From: Variovorax sp. MHTC-1
GTDB lineage: Bacteria > Pseudomonadota > Gammaproteobacteria > Burkholderiales > Burkholderiaceae_C
Assembly: GCF_003984645.1 (NCBI RefSeq)
Contig: NZ_RWKI01000027.1
Coordinates: 1-43,491 of the forward strand
Direction: 5' to 3'
DNA length: 43,491 bases
The notes under the pieces were generated by a model. The model saw only the letters and a program-made list of their open reading frames with translations, did not search any database and was not told where the DNA came from. Below, one piece after another: positions 8,756-16,044 of this stretch; the first letter of the stretch is position 1; the number at the start of each line of letters is the position of its first letter. Made by a program: the position numbers and the translations under genes.

Positions 8756-9352
8756 ATGATCCAGCCGTCGATTGAGATCCGCAGTGCCACGTCCGATGAG
8801 ATTCCGCGCGCCGTCGCAGCGATCGTGGCTGCATTCCTCACAGACCCGCCTGCGCGATTTGCGTGGCCTTCGCCGCACGACTATCTCTTGGCCATGCCCG
8901 TGGCCTCCGGCGAGTTCGCAGGCAGCAGTTTCCAGCACGGCACGGCCTACGTGTCCGTGGATTTCTGCGGTGCCGCACTCTGGCTGCCTCCCGGCGTGGA
9001 GCCGGACGGCCAGGCTCTCGAAAAGGTGTTCCGTGACACAGCAAAGCCTGAACACATGGACGATCTGCTGGCCACCTTCGAGAAGATGGAACAGTCGCAT
9101 CCTAGAGAAGCTCATTGGTACTTGCCCCAGATCGGCGTCGAGCCGAACGCACAGGGAAAAGGCATCGGGGCGGCGTTGATGCGTCACGCTCTCGCCCGTT
9201 GCGACCAGGAACGATCACTGGCATATCTCGAGGCTTCGAAGCCGCAGAACATCCCGTTCTACCAGCGCCATGGTTTCGAGGTGATAGGCGAGATCCAGGT
9301 GGGTTCGGCACCGCTCGTCACGCCCATGCTCCGGAAGCCCCGCCGACCATGA
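8756..9352 (+). CDS. GNAT-family N-acetyltransferase
   Basis: A 198-residue enzyme predicted to move an acetyl group from acetyl-CoA to an unknown amine. The acetyl-CoA binding motif A is clear at residues 122-142 (WYLPQIGVEPNAQGKGIGAAL, with the Q/R-x-x-G-x-G/A pattern). Motif B follows as PFYQRHGFEVIGE. The start is the ATG at 8756 behind GAGGAGGACGAA, an excellent ribosome binding site. It is monocistronic. Substrate cannot be inferred. The 253 bases after it hold no gene that I can support. Confidence 0.92.
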   Translation: MIQPSIEIRSATSDEIPRAVAAIVAAFLTDPPARFAWPSPHDYLLAMPVASGEFAGSSFQHGTAYVSVDFCGAALWLPPGVEPDGQALEKVFRDTAKPEHMDDLLATFEKMEQSHPREAHWYLPQIGVEPNAQGKGIGAALMRHALARCDQERSLAYLEASKPQNIPFYQRHGFEVIGEIQVGSAPLVTPMLRKPRRP

Positions 9353-9605
9353 CACCTGACCCGCGCGGAACTGGGCGGCTTCTTGTGGCCTGCGTCCCTG
9401 AGGAACTGCAGCTTTCCAGGTCCTCCTCTGCGGTTACGGCCACGGGCAACTGGTATGACCAACTCGGGCAACCTCGAAAAGGCGCCCGCTCGGAAGTGCG
9501 CGGAAGCAGCGACACCAAGAAGCCTAAAGCTTCGCCTTCACGGCGCGCGTCCACTTCGGCCTTTCACCTGAAGCGGGCATGGGCGTGCGAGACGATCACC
9601 AGCGG

Positions 9606-10517
9606 TCAGTACTCCCAGTTGACCGGTTCCCAACGAAAGACGTCGCCGGCGACCGCCACCCGACCGAAGGACGGGAACGACAGGTGAGCAGCCACCAGCG
9701 GCTCGCGGGTCGCCGCCAGCTCCCGCAAGAGACGGACCCGGACGCGGACCGCCTCCTCGGGGTCGTGGTCGAAGGCGTTGTACCAGTCGGGGCGGTCGAA
9801 ATGGTCTGGGAACACGGCGTCGCCGAGGAACGTCAGCCTATCGCCGCCGGACGCGAGGCGGACCACGCTGTGTCCGGGGGTGTGGCCGCCGGTGCGATGG
9901 ACGACCACCCCCGGCGCCACCTCGTACTCCGCGTCGAACAGCCGCAGCTGACTGCGGTACTCGTCCATGAACCGCCTGGCGGTCGCCCGAAGCACGTCCG
10001 ACACACCGCCAAAAGTGTTGCGGGAGAAATCCGGTGACGCCCAGAACTCGAGCTCGGCGGCCGCCATATGGATCGGCACGTCCGGACGCAGCCGGCCCTT
10101 GAGCCCGTCGGCGAGCAGCCCGCCGACGTGGTCCATGTGCATGTGGGTAAGCACCACGTCGGTCACGGACGCGGGATCGATGCCCGCGGCCTCCAGTCGC
10201 ACGGCCAACTGCCCGGCCCGCATGTCCGGGTACGCGTCTCCTATCCCGGCGTCGATCAGTACGGTCTGGCCGCCGCTACGCACCACGACCACGTTCAGCG
10301 GCCACGTGTACACGTCCGGCGGCAGGAGTCTGTCGTCCAGCCAGGCCGCCAGGTCGGCCGGTTCGGCATTGGTGGCCAACGTCGCCGCTGGCAGCGGCAG
10401 CACCCCATCGCTGACCACCAGCACGTCAATCTCGCCGACGCGCAGCGCGTAACGGGACGGAACCAGCTCGTCAGGCCTCTGGCTAGCGGGGCGCAAGGTG
10501 TCCTCTACAGAAAACAT
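9606..10517 (-). CDS. MBL-fold metallo-hydrolase
   Basis: A 303-residue metallo-beta-lactamase-fold enzyme. The metal motif HMHMDHVGG (THMHMDH) lies near residue 130, the third-ligand region is GGHTPGHSV, an Asp ligand sits in FLGDAVFPDH, and a final His is in VAAHLSFPS. Relatives include lactonases and other hydrolases; the substrate is not predictable. The ATG at 10517 is chosen for its GGAG eight bases upstream; the frame extends 13 codons further. GC content is very high and the protein resembles actinobacterial homologues in style, so transfer is possible. A copy of the shared promoter module lies 122-191 bases upstream on the same strand. Confidence 0.9.
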   Translation of the reverse strand: MFSVEDTLRPASQRPDELVPSRYALRVGEIDVLVVSDGVLPLPAATLATNAEPADLAAWLDDRLLPPDVYTWPLNVVVVRSGGQTVLIDAGIGDAYPDMRAGQLAVRLEAAGIDPASVTDVVLTHMHMDHVGGLLADGLKGRLRPDVPIHMAAAELEFWASPDFSRNTFGGVSDVLRATARRFMDEYRSQLRLFDAEYEVAPGVVVHRTGGHTPGHSVVRLASGGDRLTFLGDAVFPDHFDRPDWYNAFDHDPEEAVRVRVRLLRELAATREPLVAAHLSFPSFGRVAVAGDVFRWEPVNWEY

Positions 10518-10638
10518 AATGAAATCTCCAATAGACGGCCCGATTGCCCGGGCCAAACCAGTCGGACGACTGGCAGCAAGTCGCCGTTCAACACCCAGGG
10601 TTGTCGGGCACGATCACGGCACAAGGCCGTATGTCTTC

Positions 10639-10708
10639 CATCGTAGGTAGGAAGGGCGCGAGCGGTAGGCCTGCAAGCGGGCGCACGGTGGTGCCTGATA
10701 GGCACCAA
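10639..10708 (-). promoter_or_regulatory. shared promoter/operator module, copy G (MBL hydrolase)
   Basis: Read on the minus strand: TTGGTG at 10708-10703, CCTACC 39 bases on (from 10669) and CCTACGATG 22 bases on (from 10647). The spacer is one base shorter than in the other six copies. The operator half is a perfect dyad, TGGTGCC-N5-GGCACCA. The MBL gene starts 122 bases after the last block, and a CCAGTCG/CGACTGG hairpin (10558-10573) lies in the leader. Confidence 0.75.
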
Positions 10709-10758
10709 TCAGCACCATGAAGGAGGACTGAGCCCGAAGGGCGCAGAGACAAGGCGCA

Positions 10759-10902
10759 AGCACGCCCGCCAGCACGGCAAAGATCGAGCAGTTCGTCCAG
10801 CGCTACAACGCCGACGCCAAGCCCGGCCACTGGACTGCCAGCGCCGATTCAATCCCTTAGAAGATCGAGCGGATCACGAAACGTGCTTCTGCGACAGGAC
10901 TA
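10759..10902 (+). pseudogene. IS630-family transposase, C-terminal relic
   Basis: One reading frame gives KIEQFVQRYNADAKPGHW, then TASADSIP, an in-frame TAG, and KIERITKRASATG. This matches the conserved end of IS630/Tc1-type transposases (FxxxYNxxxKPFxWTATAxxILxKI). Only the last 45 or so codons remain and a stop interrupts them, so it is inactive. Insertion-sequence ends were not recognised. It sits between modules G and A. Confidence 0.7.
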
Positions 10903-11085
10903 GATCACGCGTCGCGAGCGCAGGCGCTCCAGTTCCTCCGGCCCGCCGCCTGCGGCGCCGTGCACCGTCTCGTTGTCCTGCCCTGTGCGCAGCCTCACTG
11001 CGGGGACGCTCGACGTGCTGCCGACGAAGCGGGGAACCACAGAACCACAGCCGGTCGGTGGAGAGGGCGGGCTGCTCAATGGCGA

Positions 11086-11156
11086 TTGGTGCTCACCATG
11101 AAACACCATGCCGCCCGCGGCGGGCCTACCGGCGGCGCACGCCCGAACCTACGATC
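11086..11156 (+). promoter_or_regulatory. shared promoter/operator module, copy A (NmrA-Ohr)
   Basis: TTGGTG at 11086, CCTACC at 11125 and CCTACGATC at 11148, giving the standard 39 and 23 base steps. The right half of the operator dyad is AAA rather than CAA. The oxidoreductase start is 66 bases after the last block. A GCCCCGCGGGGC palindrome occurs in the leader near 11186. Confidence 0.8.
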
Positions 11157-11213
11157 TGCTCCGGCGCTTATCCCCCAACCCAACGCCCCGCGGGGCCCAG
11201 GAAAGACCCATCC

Positions 11214-11969
11214 ATGAAGATCGTCGTCATCGGAGGCAGCGGCCTCATCGGAAGCAAGCTCGTCAACAACCTGCGTGCGCTCGGCCACGAAGTCGTCGCC
11301 GCATCGCCCGCCTCTGGCGTCAACACCATCACCGGCGAGGGCCTGGCGGAGGTGCTCGCGGCTACCCAGGTCGTGGTCGACGTCGCGAACTCCCCCTCCT
11401 TCGAAGACAAGGCCGTGCTCGAGTTCTTCCAGACCTCCGGGCGCAACCTGCTGGCCGCCGAAGAGAAAGCCGGCGTCAAGCACCACATCGCGCTCTCCGT
11501 CGTGGGCACCGACCGCCTCGCCGAGAGCGGCTATTTCCGCGGCAAGATCGCGCAGGAAAAGCTCATCCGGGAGGCGAAGGTGCCCTACACCATCGTCCAC
11601 TCGACGCAGTTCTTCGAATTCCTCGGTGGTATCGCGCAGTCGGGAGCCGATGGAGACACCGTGCGCCTGTCGCCGGCCTTCGTGCAGCCGATCGCATCGG
11701 ACGACGTGGCCGCAGCGATGGCCGACTTCACGCTGGGCAAGCCCCAGAACGGCGTGGTCGAGATCGCAGGACCGGAGCGCGTGCGCCTGTCGGAGCTGGT
11801 GGCGCGGTATCTTGCGAAGATGAACGATCCGCGCACCGTCATTGCGGACGAGCACGCGCGCTACTTCGGCGCCGAGCTCAAGGACGACACGCTCGTTCCC
11901 GGCGACAACCACCGCACCGGCAAGCTCGGCTTCGACGCCTGGTTCGCCCTGCCCAAGGCTGCGCGCTGA
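11214..11969 (+). CDS. NmrA/atypical SDR-family NAD(P)-binding oxidoreductase
   Basis: A 251-residue protein with an N-terminal Rossmann fold: MKIVVIGGSGLIGSKLV carries the GGxGxxG dinucleotide motif. Later parts typical of atypical SDR/NmrA proteins include HHIALSVVGTDRL, VPYTIVHSTQFFEF and IASDDVAAAMADF. The catalytic YxxxK is represented only by YFRGKIAQEK, so it may be a redox sensor or an enzyme on an unknown carbonyl substrate. AGGAAAG precedes the ATG. Its stop codon is directly followed by the ohr start (TGAATG), so the two are cotranscribed, probably from module A. A relic of a paralogue's C-terminus lies at 21962-22060. Confidence 0.9.
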   Translation: MKIVVIGGSGLIGSKLVNNLRALGHEVVAASPASGVNTITGEGLAEVLAATQVVVDVANSPSFEDKAVLEFFQTSGRNLLAAEEKAGVKHHIALSVVGTDRLAESGYFRGKIAQEKLIREAKVPYTIVHSTQFFEFLGGIAQSGADGDTVRLSPAFVQPIASDDVAAAMADFTLGKPQNGVVEIAGPERVRLSELVARYLAKMNDPRTVIADEHARYFGAELKDDTLVPGDNHRTGKLGFDAWFALPKAAR

Positions 11970-12470
11970 ATGCCCTCGACTCCGCTGCAACCACCGCCGG
12001 TCGAACTGCTGAACAAGTTCCACGGGCCGGACTTCCTGCCGCTCTACACCACCGCGGTGCGCGTCAGCGGGGGTGAAACGCAGCACGGACGCGCGTCCGG
12101 CGAGGTGCGCTCCGACGACGGCAATCTGGCGCTATCGCTGCGGCTTCCGCCGGAACTGGGCGGCCCCGGCGGAGGCACGAACCCCGAACAGCTGTTCGCA
12201 GCCGGCTACGCCGCTTGCTTTCATGGGGCGCTCTGCCTCCTGGCCAGCCGGCTGCAGATCGCCGTCCACGACGTGGAGGTGAGGGTCACCGTCTCCTTCG
12301 GCCGCGATCCCGTCGATGGCCTGTTCATGCTGACGACCGATGTCCGGGCGCGCATGCCCGGCGTGGAGAAGCGTGTCGCGGAAGAGCTCGTACGCAACGC
12401 CGAGCGCGCGTGTCCCTACACCAAGCTCGCGCGGCAGGGAATGACGAGCACGGTGGCGCTCGAAGCCTGA
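11970..12470 (+). CDS. ohr: Ohr-family organic hydroperoxide reductase
   Basis: A 166-residue OsmC/Ohr-fold protein. The two reactive cysteines are visible in AAGYAACFHGAL (peroxidatic) and RACPYTKLARQG (resolving), with the conserved GGTNPEQLFAAGYAACF approach. Ohr enzymes reduce organic hydroperoxides in the cytoplasm using lipoylated partners. The ATG follows the upstream stop without a gap, indicating translational coupling to the NmrA-like oxidoreductase. No adjacent MarR-type OhrR gene, the usual regulator, is present, in line with control by module A instead. Confidence 0.93.
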   Translation: MPSTPLQPPPVELLNKFHGPDFLPLYTTAVRVSGGETQHGRASGEVRSDDGNLALSLRLPPELGGPGGGTNPEQLFAAGYAACFHGALCLLASRLQIAVHDVEVRVTVSFGRDPVDGLFMLTTDVRARMPGVEKRVAEELVRNAERACPYTKLARQGMTSTVALEA

Positions 12471-12630
12471 TCCGCGCATCGCTGCGGTCGCGGTCGCGAT
12501 CGCTGCGGATGCTCGCATCGGCCTTCCTTTTCAGAGAAGCCGGATACCGCGGACACGCTCGGCAACTGCTTCGACGCCATTGCCTAGCCAATCCCTGCAA
12601 CACGAGAGCCTATTGACGCCCGGATCAGCG

Positions 12631-12756
12631 GTGGCGCCCCTGCCGGAATGCATCCGGGTCTTCCTCGACTTCATGACCGCAGATCCGCGCGCCCGATCTG
12701 CACTGCCTGAGCGATTTCGCGCGGGCCGCCTGAGCGCCGGGCCAAGCAATTGGTGA
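12631..12756 (+). pseudogene. possible LysR-type regulator C-terminal relic
   Basis: A short frame reads LPECIRVFLDFMTADPR, close in pattern to the final helix of LysR proteins; the LysR at 20889-21893 has SRMRVFIDFMTTRIR at the same place. No other LysR sequence remains upstream. The TTGGTG of module F overlaps its end. The match is short, so this is tentative. Confidence 0.4.
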
Positions 12757-12820
12757 TCGGACGACAACGCCGTGATCCCCTTCGCAGGCCTACCGGATCA
12801 GAAGACGCGAACCTAGCATT
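12750..12820 (+). promoter_or_regulatory. shared promoter/operator module, copy F (exported small protein)
   Basis: TTGGTG at 12750, CCTACC at 12789 and CCTAGCATT at 12812, with the standard 39 and 23 base steps. The -10-like hexamer is TAGCAT instead of TACGAT. The operator dyad is TTG-N12-CAA. A perfect 8-bp hairpin, GTGCGCAA / TTGCGCAC, lies at 12826-12848. The gene starts 61 bases after the last block. Confidence 0.75.
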
Positions 12821-12872
12821 TGGTCGTGCGCAATGACGTGTTGCGCACATCAACAGAGAGAGGTAGCACATC

Positions 12873-13100
12873 ATGACCAAGCATCTCCTGACAGCACTGA
12901 CCGCGACCTTGGTGGCCTTGGCGGCGCTCTACGCGGTGCAGCCGATCGAAGCGGCTGTTCCACCCGCACCCGAGCAGCCTGCACTGGCGCTCCCAGACCC
13001 CTTCGGCGCGCCGGGGCTCACCATGCCCCCACCCCAGGAGCCCTTCGACATGACGCCGATCACCCCGGTCGAGTCGGCCGGCGCCCCTTTCGAGCTCTAG
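12873..13100 (+). CDS. exported proline-rich small protein, hypothetical
   Basis: A 75-residue product with a clear signal peptide (MTKHLLTALTATLVALAALY, cleavage near IEA-AV) and a mature part of about 48 residues rich in Pro, Ala and Phe (LPDPFGAPGL, PPPQEPFDM). AGAGAGG lies upstream of the ATG. No family recognised. It directly follows module F, which groups it with the redox genes; a periplasmic stress-related role is an inference. Confidence 0.65.
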   Translation: MTKHLLTALTATLVALAALYAVQPIEAAVPPAPEQPALALPDPFGAPGLTMPPPQEPFDMTPITPVESAGAPFEL

Positions 13101-13167
13101 CAGGCGTCAACGGTTGTGCGTGCCGGAACGAGCCGGCCGCATCTCATCGATCCAAGAAATCATCCCC

Positions 13168-13258
13168 ATGAAGCTCTACTACATGCCCGGCGCATGCTCG
13201 CTCGCCGACCTCACGCCGGCGGCACCGTGCCCTTGCTGGAGCACGGCGATCTGACGCT
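13168..13258 (+). pseudogene. glutathione S-transferase N-terminal relic
   Basis: The ATG at 13168 opens MKLYYMPGACSLAD, the signature start of GstA-type enzymes (MKLYYxPGACSLASH). The frame then departs from the family. A second frame carries GGTVPLLEHGDLTLG, resembling the later cis-Pro loop (NPxGxVPxLxxxD). At least one deletion and frameshift have removed the rest. Confidence 0.6.
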
Positions 13259-13270
13259 GGGCTCGGCTCC

Positions 13271-13594
13271 GGGCCCACGCCCTACAACCTGCTTTCGTGC
13301 GCGCTCGCGGCCTGCACGACGATGACCTTGTGCCATCACGCCGACAGCAAGGGCTGGGCCGTCACGCGCATCCGCACGGCGGTGGACCACCGCAAGGACA
13401 AGAGCCGGTCCCCGGCCGATGTGTTCACCCGCAGCATCGCTGTCGATGGCGCGCTCGACGACGCGCAACGCGCGCAGCTCGCGGAGGTGGCAGAACAATG
13501 CCCGGTGCATCGCACGCTCGCGCGAGGCACCGGTTTCGACGGCGTGACGCTCGAGCCCGATGAACGCATTGGTGCCTCGGAGGCAACATCGTGA
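13271..13594 (+). pseudogene. OsmC-family protein, 5'-truncated relic
   Basis: In frame, GPTPYNLLSCALAACTTMTL continues to CHHADSKGW, then EVAEQCPVHRTLARG and the stop at 13594. This is the C-terminal two thirds of an OsmC-family peroxidase with both reactive cysteines (AACTT and QCPVH). The N-terminal beta domain is missing and the GST relic abuts it. An internal ATG at 13322 lies after the first cysteine, so any product would be inactive. Confidence 0.75.
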
Positions 13595-13639
13595 TCCGGT
13601 GCGCATGCCTTCCGCGGCAGGGCGGCGAATCCTACGATG
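13569..13639 (+). promoter_or_regulatory. shared promoter/operator module, copy C (cupin)
   Basis: TTGGTG at 13569, CCTTCC at 13608 and CCTACGATG at 13631 (39 and 23 base steps), with dyad TTG-N12-CAA. The first block overlaps the end of the OsmC relic. A CCACAG-ccgca-CTGTGG hairpin at 13671-13687 lies in the leader, and the cupin start is 87 bases after the last block. Copy C resembles copy D well beyond the blocks. Confidence 0.82.
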
Positions 13640-13717
13640 AATCCCATGGCAAATCGGTTGCAAACGGACTCCACAGCCGCACTGTGGTGAACCTTCGGAC
13701 ACGAAAGAGGTGAACCC

Positions 13718-14137
13718 ATGAGAAGAATCGCAAGACACATCGCCACGGCATTGCTGATCGTTCCGTTGGGAGCGCCCGCGCAACAGACAAGCGCGCCGCC
13801 CGCGGCGCACGACATTGTCGTCAAGCAGCTGATGACCAAGGCGCTCTCGGACATTCCGGGCAAGGAAGTCCTGGCGATCACCGTGGACTATCCGCCGGGC
13901 GGGGCGGACCCCATTCATCGCCACGATGCGCATGCCTTCGTCTACGTGCTCGAGGGCTCGATCGTGATGGGCGTCAAGGGCGGCAAGGAAGTGACACTGA
14001 AGGCCGGCGAGACCTTCTACGAAGGCCCGGACGATGTCCACACGGTCGGACGCAACGCGAGCAAGACCAGGCCCGCAAAGTTCCTCGTCGTGCTGGTGAA
14101 GAACAAGGGCACCGACTTCTTCCTGCCTGTGAAGTGA
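13718..14137 (+). CDS. exported cupin-domain protein
   Basis: A 139-residue protein with an N-terminal signal peptide (RRIARHIATALLIVPLGAPA) and a single cupin barrel. Cupin motif 1 is DPIHRHDAHAFVYVLEGSI, which carries the metal-binding His residues; motif 2 is ETFYEGPDDVHTV. It probably acts in the periplasm, binding a metal or small ligand; the substrate is unknown. AGAGGTG precedes the ATG at 13718. Promoter module C lies upstream. Confidence 0.9.
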   Translation: MRRIARHIATALLIVPLGAPAQQTSAPPAAHDIVVKQLMTKALSDIPGKEVLAITVDYPPGGADPIHRHDAHAFVYVLEGSIVMGVKGGKEVTLKAGETFYEGPDDVHTVGRNASKTRPAKFLVVLVKNKGTDFFLPVK

Positions 14138-14201
14138 CCGTTTTGCTTTCCACCCGTCGCAACGAAGACGACGGGTGTCAGATCGTCGGAGCAGTCCTGC
14201 A

Positions 14202-14825
14202 ATGAACCTCTTCTACATGCCAGGCGCCAGCTCGCTGGCCGGTCACATCGTTCTCGAATGGTCGGGGGCAGCGTACGAGGCCGTTCGGATGGACCGCCGC
14301 AGCGTCAAGGGCGAAGACTTTCTCGCGCTCAATCCTGCGGGCAGCGTGCCGCTGAAAGGACGCGAGTGGCTCACCGGCGAGCGCTCGGTCGCCGACGCGT
14401 ACCTGTTCGTGATGCTGCGCTGGGCGATCGGCACCAAGGTCGGGCTCCAGGGATTCGCCAACCTCTCGCGCTTTGTCCGCCGGCTGCACGACGACGAAGG
14501 CGTTCATGCCGCGCTGGCAATGGAAGAGGGCCTGACGCCGCAACGCGACAACCCGCCTGCTGCGAGCGAAGCCCTGAGGCGATTCGAAGCGAGTCTCGAT
14601 GCGGACGGTTCCGCCACGCTGACGGCCGAAATCGTTGGAACGGTCGAGTACCAAGAGGGAGACGGTCCTGCGCTCGAGCTCCGCAGGGACATCGTCGAGG
14701 TCGACATCAGCCGCATGGACACCGTGCTCAGCTGGGTCGACGAGAACTACCGCGGCGAGGCGGCGATGCCCTTGCCGAACTTCATGCGCTACGTCGGCGA
14801 TGGCGCCATTCGCCTCGCTGCATAG
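14202..14825 (+). CDS. internally deleted GST fused to an unknown C-terminal domain
   Basis: The 207-residue frame opens MNLFYMPGASSLAGHIVLEW, a GstA-type start, and reaches NPAGSVP at residue 50. It then jumps straight to REWLTGERSVADAYLFVMLRW, a motif that lies about 90 residues later in complete GSTs (about 200 residues). The end of the GST helical domain (FVRRL...ALAMEEGL, residues 91-111) runs on into about 95 residues unrelated to GST (QRDNPPAASEALRRFEASL, VDISRMDTVLSWVDENYRG). The start at 14202 is chosen because it matches GstA, over a GTG at 14175. Glutathione transferase activity is unlikely; the product may be a fossil or a domain fusion. The tail alone could be a separate small gene starting near 14520. 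Confidence 0.7.
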   Translation: MNLFYMPGASSLAGHIVLEWSGAAYEAVRMDRRSVKGEDFLALNPAGSVPLKGREWLTGERSVADAYLFVMLRWAIGTKVGLQGFANLSRFVRRLHDDEGVHAALAMEEGLTPQRDNPPAASEALRRFEASLDADGSATLTAEIVGTVEYQEGDGPALELRRDIVEVDISRMDTVLSWVDENYRGEAAMPLPNFMRYVGDGAIRLAA

Positions 14826-14997
14826 CCACCTTGTCGCGCCATGCATGCATGGGCCTTTCTCGGTGTCATCGCCTTGGCGCTCGGCTCGGCGTGCGCTGTC
14901 GCCGGCAGCGATGTGGCGGATGCGGAGATCCGGCTCGCCGTGGCGGCATCGGCGCTTTCCCCAACCCTTGGTCTTCTGAAGACCGCGAAAGACACTC

Positions 14998-15276
14998 ATG
15001 GTCCCTCCACCCTCTGGCGCGACAGCGCCTTGCACGCACCTCGACCAGCTTCGACCGGTGAGCCCCCGCGCGGCGGGATGTGAAGAGTGCCTCCGGCTCG
15101 GAGGCCGTTGGGTTCATCTGCGGATGTGCCTGAGCTGCGGCCATGTCGGCTGCTGCGATTCCTCGCAAGGCAAGCACGCCAGGCAGCACTTTCGCGAGAC
15201 GGGCCACGCGCTCGCGCAATCGGCCGAACCGGGCGAAAGCTGGCGCTGGTGCTACATCGACCTGCGGCAGATCTGA
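14998..15276 (+). CDS. UBP-type zinc finger protein
   Basis: A 92-residue protein that is almost entirely a UBP-type (ZnF-UBP) zinc finger: CTHLDQL, GCEECLRLGGRWVHLRMC, SCGHVGCCDSSQGKHARQHF and TGHALAQS supply the Cys/His ligands. Eukaryotic versions bind the ubiquitin C-terminus; bacterial stand-alone versions have no established role and often lie near redox genes. The ATG at 14998 follows GAAAGA. Its stop is three bases before the peroxiredoxin start, so they form an operon. Confidence 0.88.
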   Translation: MVPPPSGATAPCTHLDQLRPVSPRAAGCEECLRLGGRWVHLRMCLSCGHVGCCDSSQGKHARQHFRETGHALAQSAEPGESWRWCYIDLRQI

Positions 15277-15279
15277 GCC

Positions 15280-15873
15280 ATGACAACGATCGCAACCCTC
15301 AGCGACGCCGCTGACATTCTCCGAGCCACGGGTGTCTGCGGGCGCGCCAAACGCGAGGGCGACATGGCCCCGGACGTCAACCTCACCGACACAGCGGGCG
15401 CGCCAGTCAAGCTGTCCGCGCTGTGGCGCAGCGGACCCCTCGTCGTGATCTTCTATCGCGGCGGCTGGTGCAGCTATTGCAATCTCCAGTTGCACGCATG
15501 GCAGCAACACGCCAGCGAGCTGAAACGGCTGGGCGCTGCGCTGGTGGCGATATCTCCCCAGACACCGGAGCATTCGCAGGACACCATGGAGACGAATGCA
15601 CTCCCCTATGCGCTGCTCAGCGATTCGAGCCTGAATGCCGCGAACGGCTTCGGCATCGCCTACACCCTGCCGCCGGAGCTGATCGATCTCTACGCATCGT
15701 CAGGCACCGACATTCCAGTGCTGAACGGCAACGGGCAATGGGTGTTGCCGATACCGGCGACCTATGTCGTGGATCCGTCCGGAAGAATCCGTTTCGCCCA
15801 TGTCGAGACGGACTATCGAGAGCGGATCGAACCCTGGGCCGTCATCGAGGTCCTTGAACAGGCCACGCGCTAG
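15280..15873 (+). CDS. peroxiredoxin-like (AhpC/TSA) protein
   Basis: A 197-residue thioredoxin-fold protein. GPLVVIFYRGGWCSYCNLQL contains a C-x-x-C active site (CSYC) at the position of the peroxidatic Cys of AhpC/TSA proteins. YVVDPSGRIRFAHVETDY is the conserved C-terminal strand pair. It is cytoplasmic, with no signal peptide, and predicted to reduce peroxides or disulfides. Cotranscribed with the zinc finger gene (three-base gap). Module B begins 22 bases after its stop. Confidence 0.9.
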   Translation: MTTIATLSDAADILRATGVCGRAKREGDMAPDVNLTDTAGAPVKLSALWRSGPLVVIFYRGGWCSYCNLQLHAWQQHASELKRLGAALVAISPQTPEHSQDTMETNALPYALLSDSSLNAANGFGIAYTLPPELIDLYASSGTDIPVLNGNGQWVLPIPATYVVDPSGRIRFAHVETDYRERIEPWAVIEVLEQATR

Positions 15874-15894
15874 CGAGCCCGCGACGGCGGGCCG

Positions 15895-15965
15895 TTGGTG
15901 AGCATCACGCAACAGCCTGAGTCCCCTCACCGGCCTGGCGCGACCGAAGGGCCAAACCTACGATC
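15895..15965 (+). promoter_or_regulatory. shared promoter/operator module, copy B (AhpD-like 1)
   Basis: TTGGTG at 15895, CCTGGC at 15934 and CCTACGATC at 15957 (39 and 23 base steps). The dyad is GTTG-N12-CAAC. Over about 115 bases it is roughly three-quarters identical to copy E. The leader hairpin is ACTCA-gccgcaa-TGAGT at 15997-16013. The gene starts 88 bases after the last block. Confidence 0.82.
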
Positions 15966-16044
15966 TCTCCCGTTTCGCAATGTTCGCAACACGGGTACTC
16001 AGCCGCAATGAGTTCAAGCACCTTGCCCCTTCCATGAAGAATCG

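Noticed and set aside
14841..15083. An 80-codon frame with a signal-peptide-like start (MHAWAFLGVIALALGS)
   Set aside because: It overlaps the UBP zinc finger gene by 86 bases, lacks a ribosome binding site, and its second half is shadow sequence. Only the start is suggestive.
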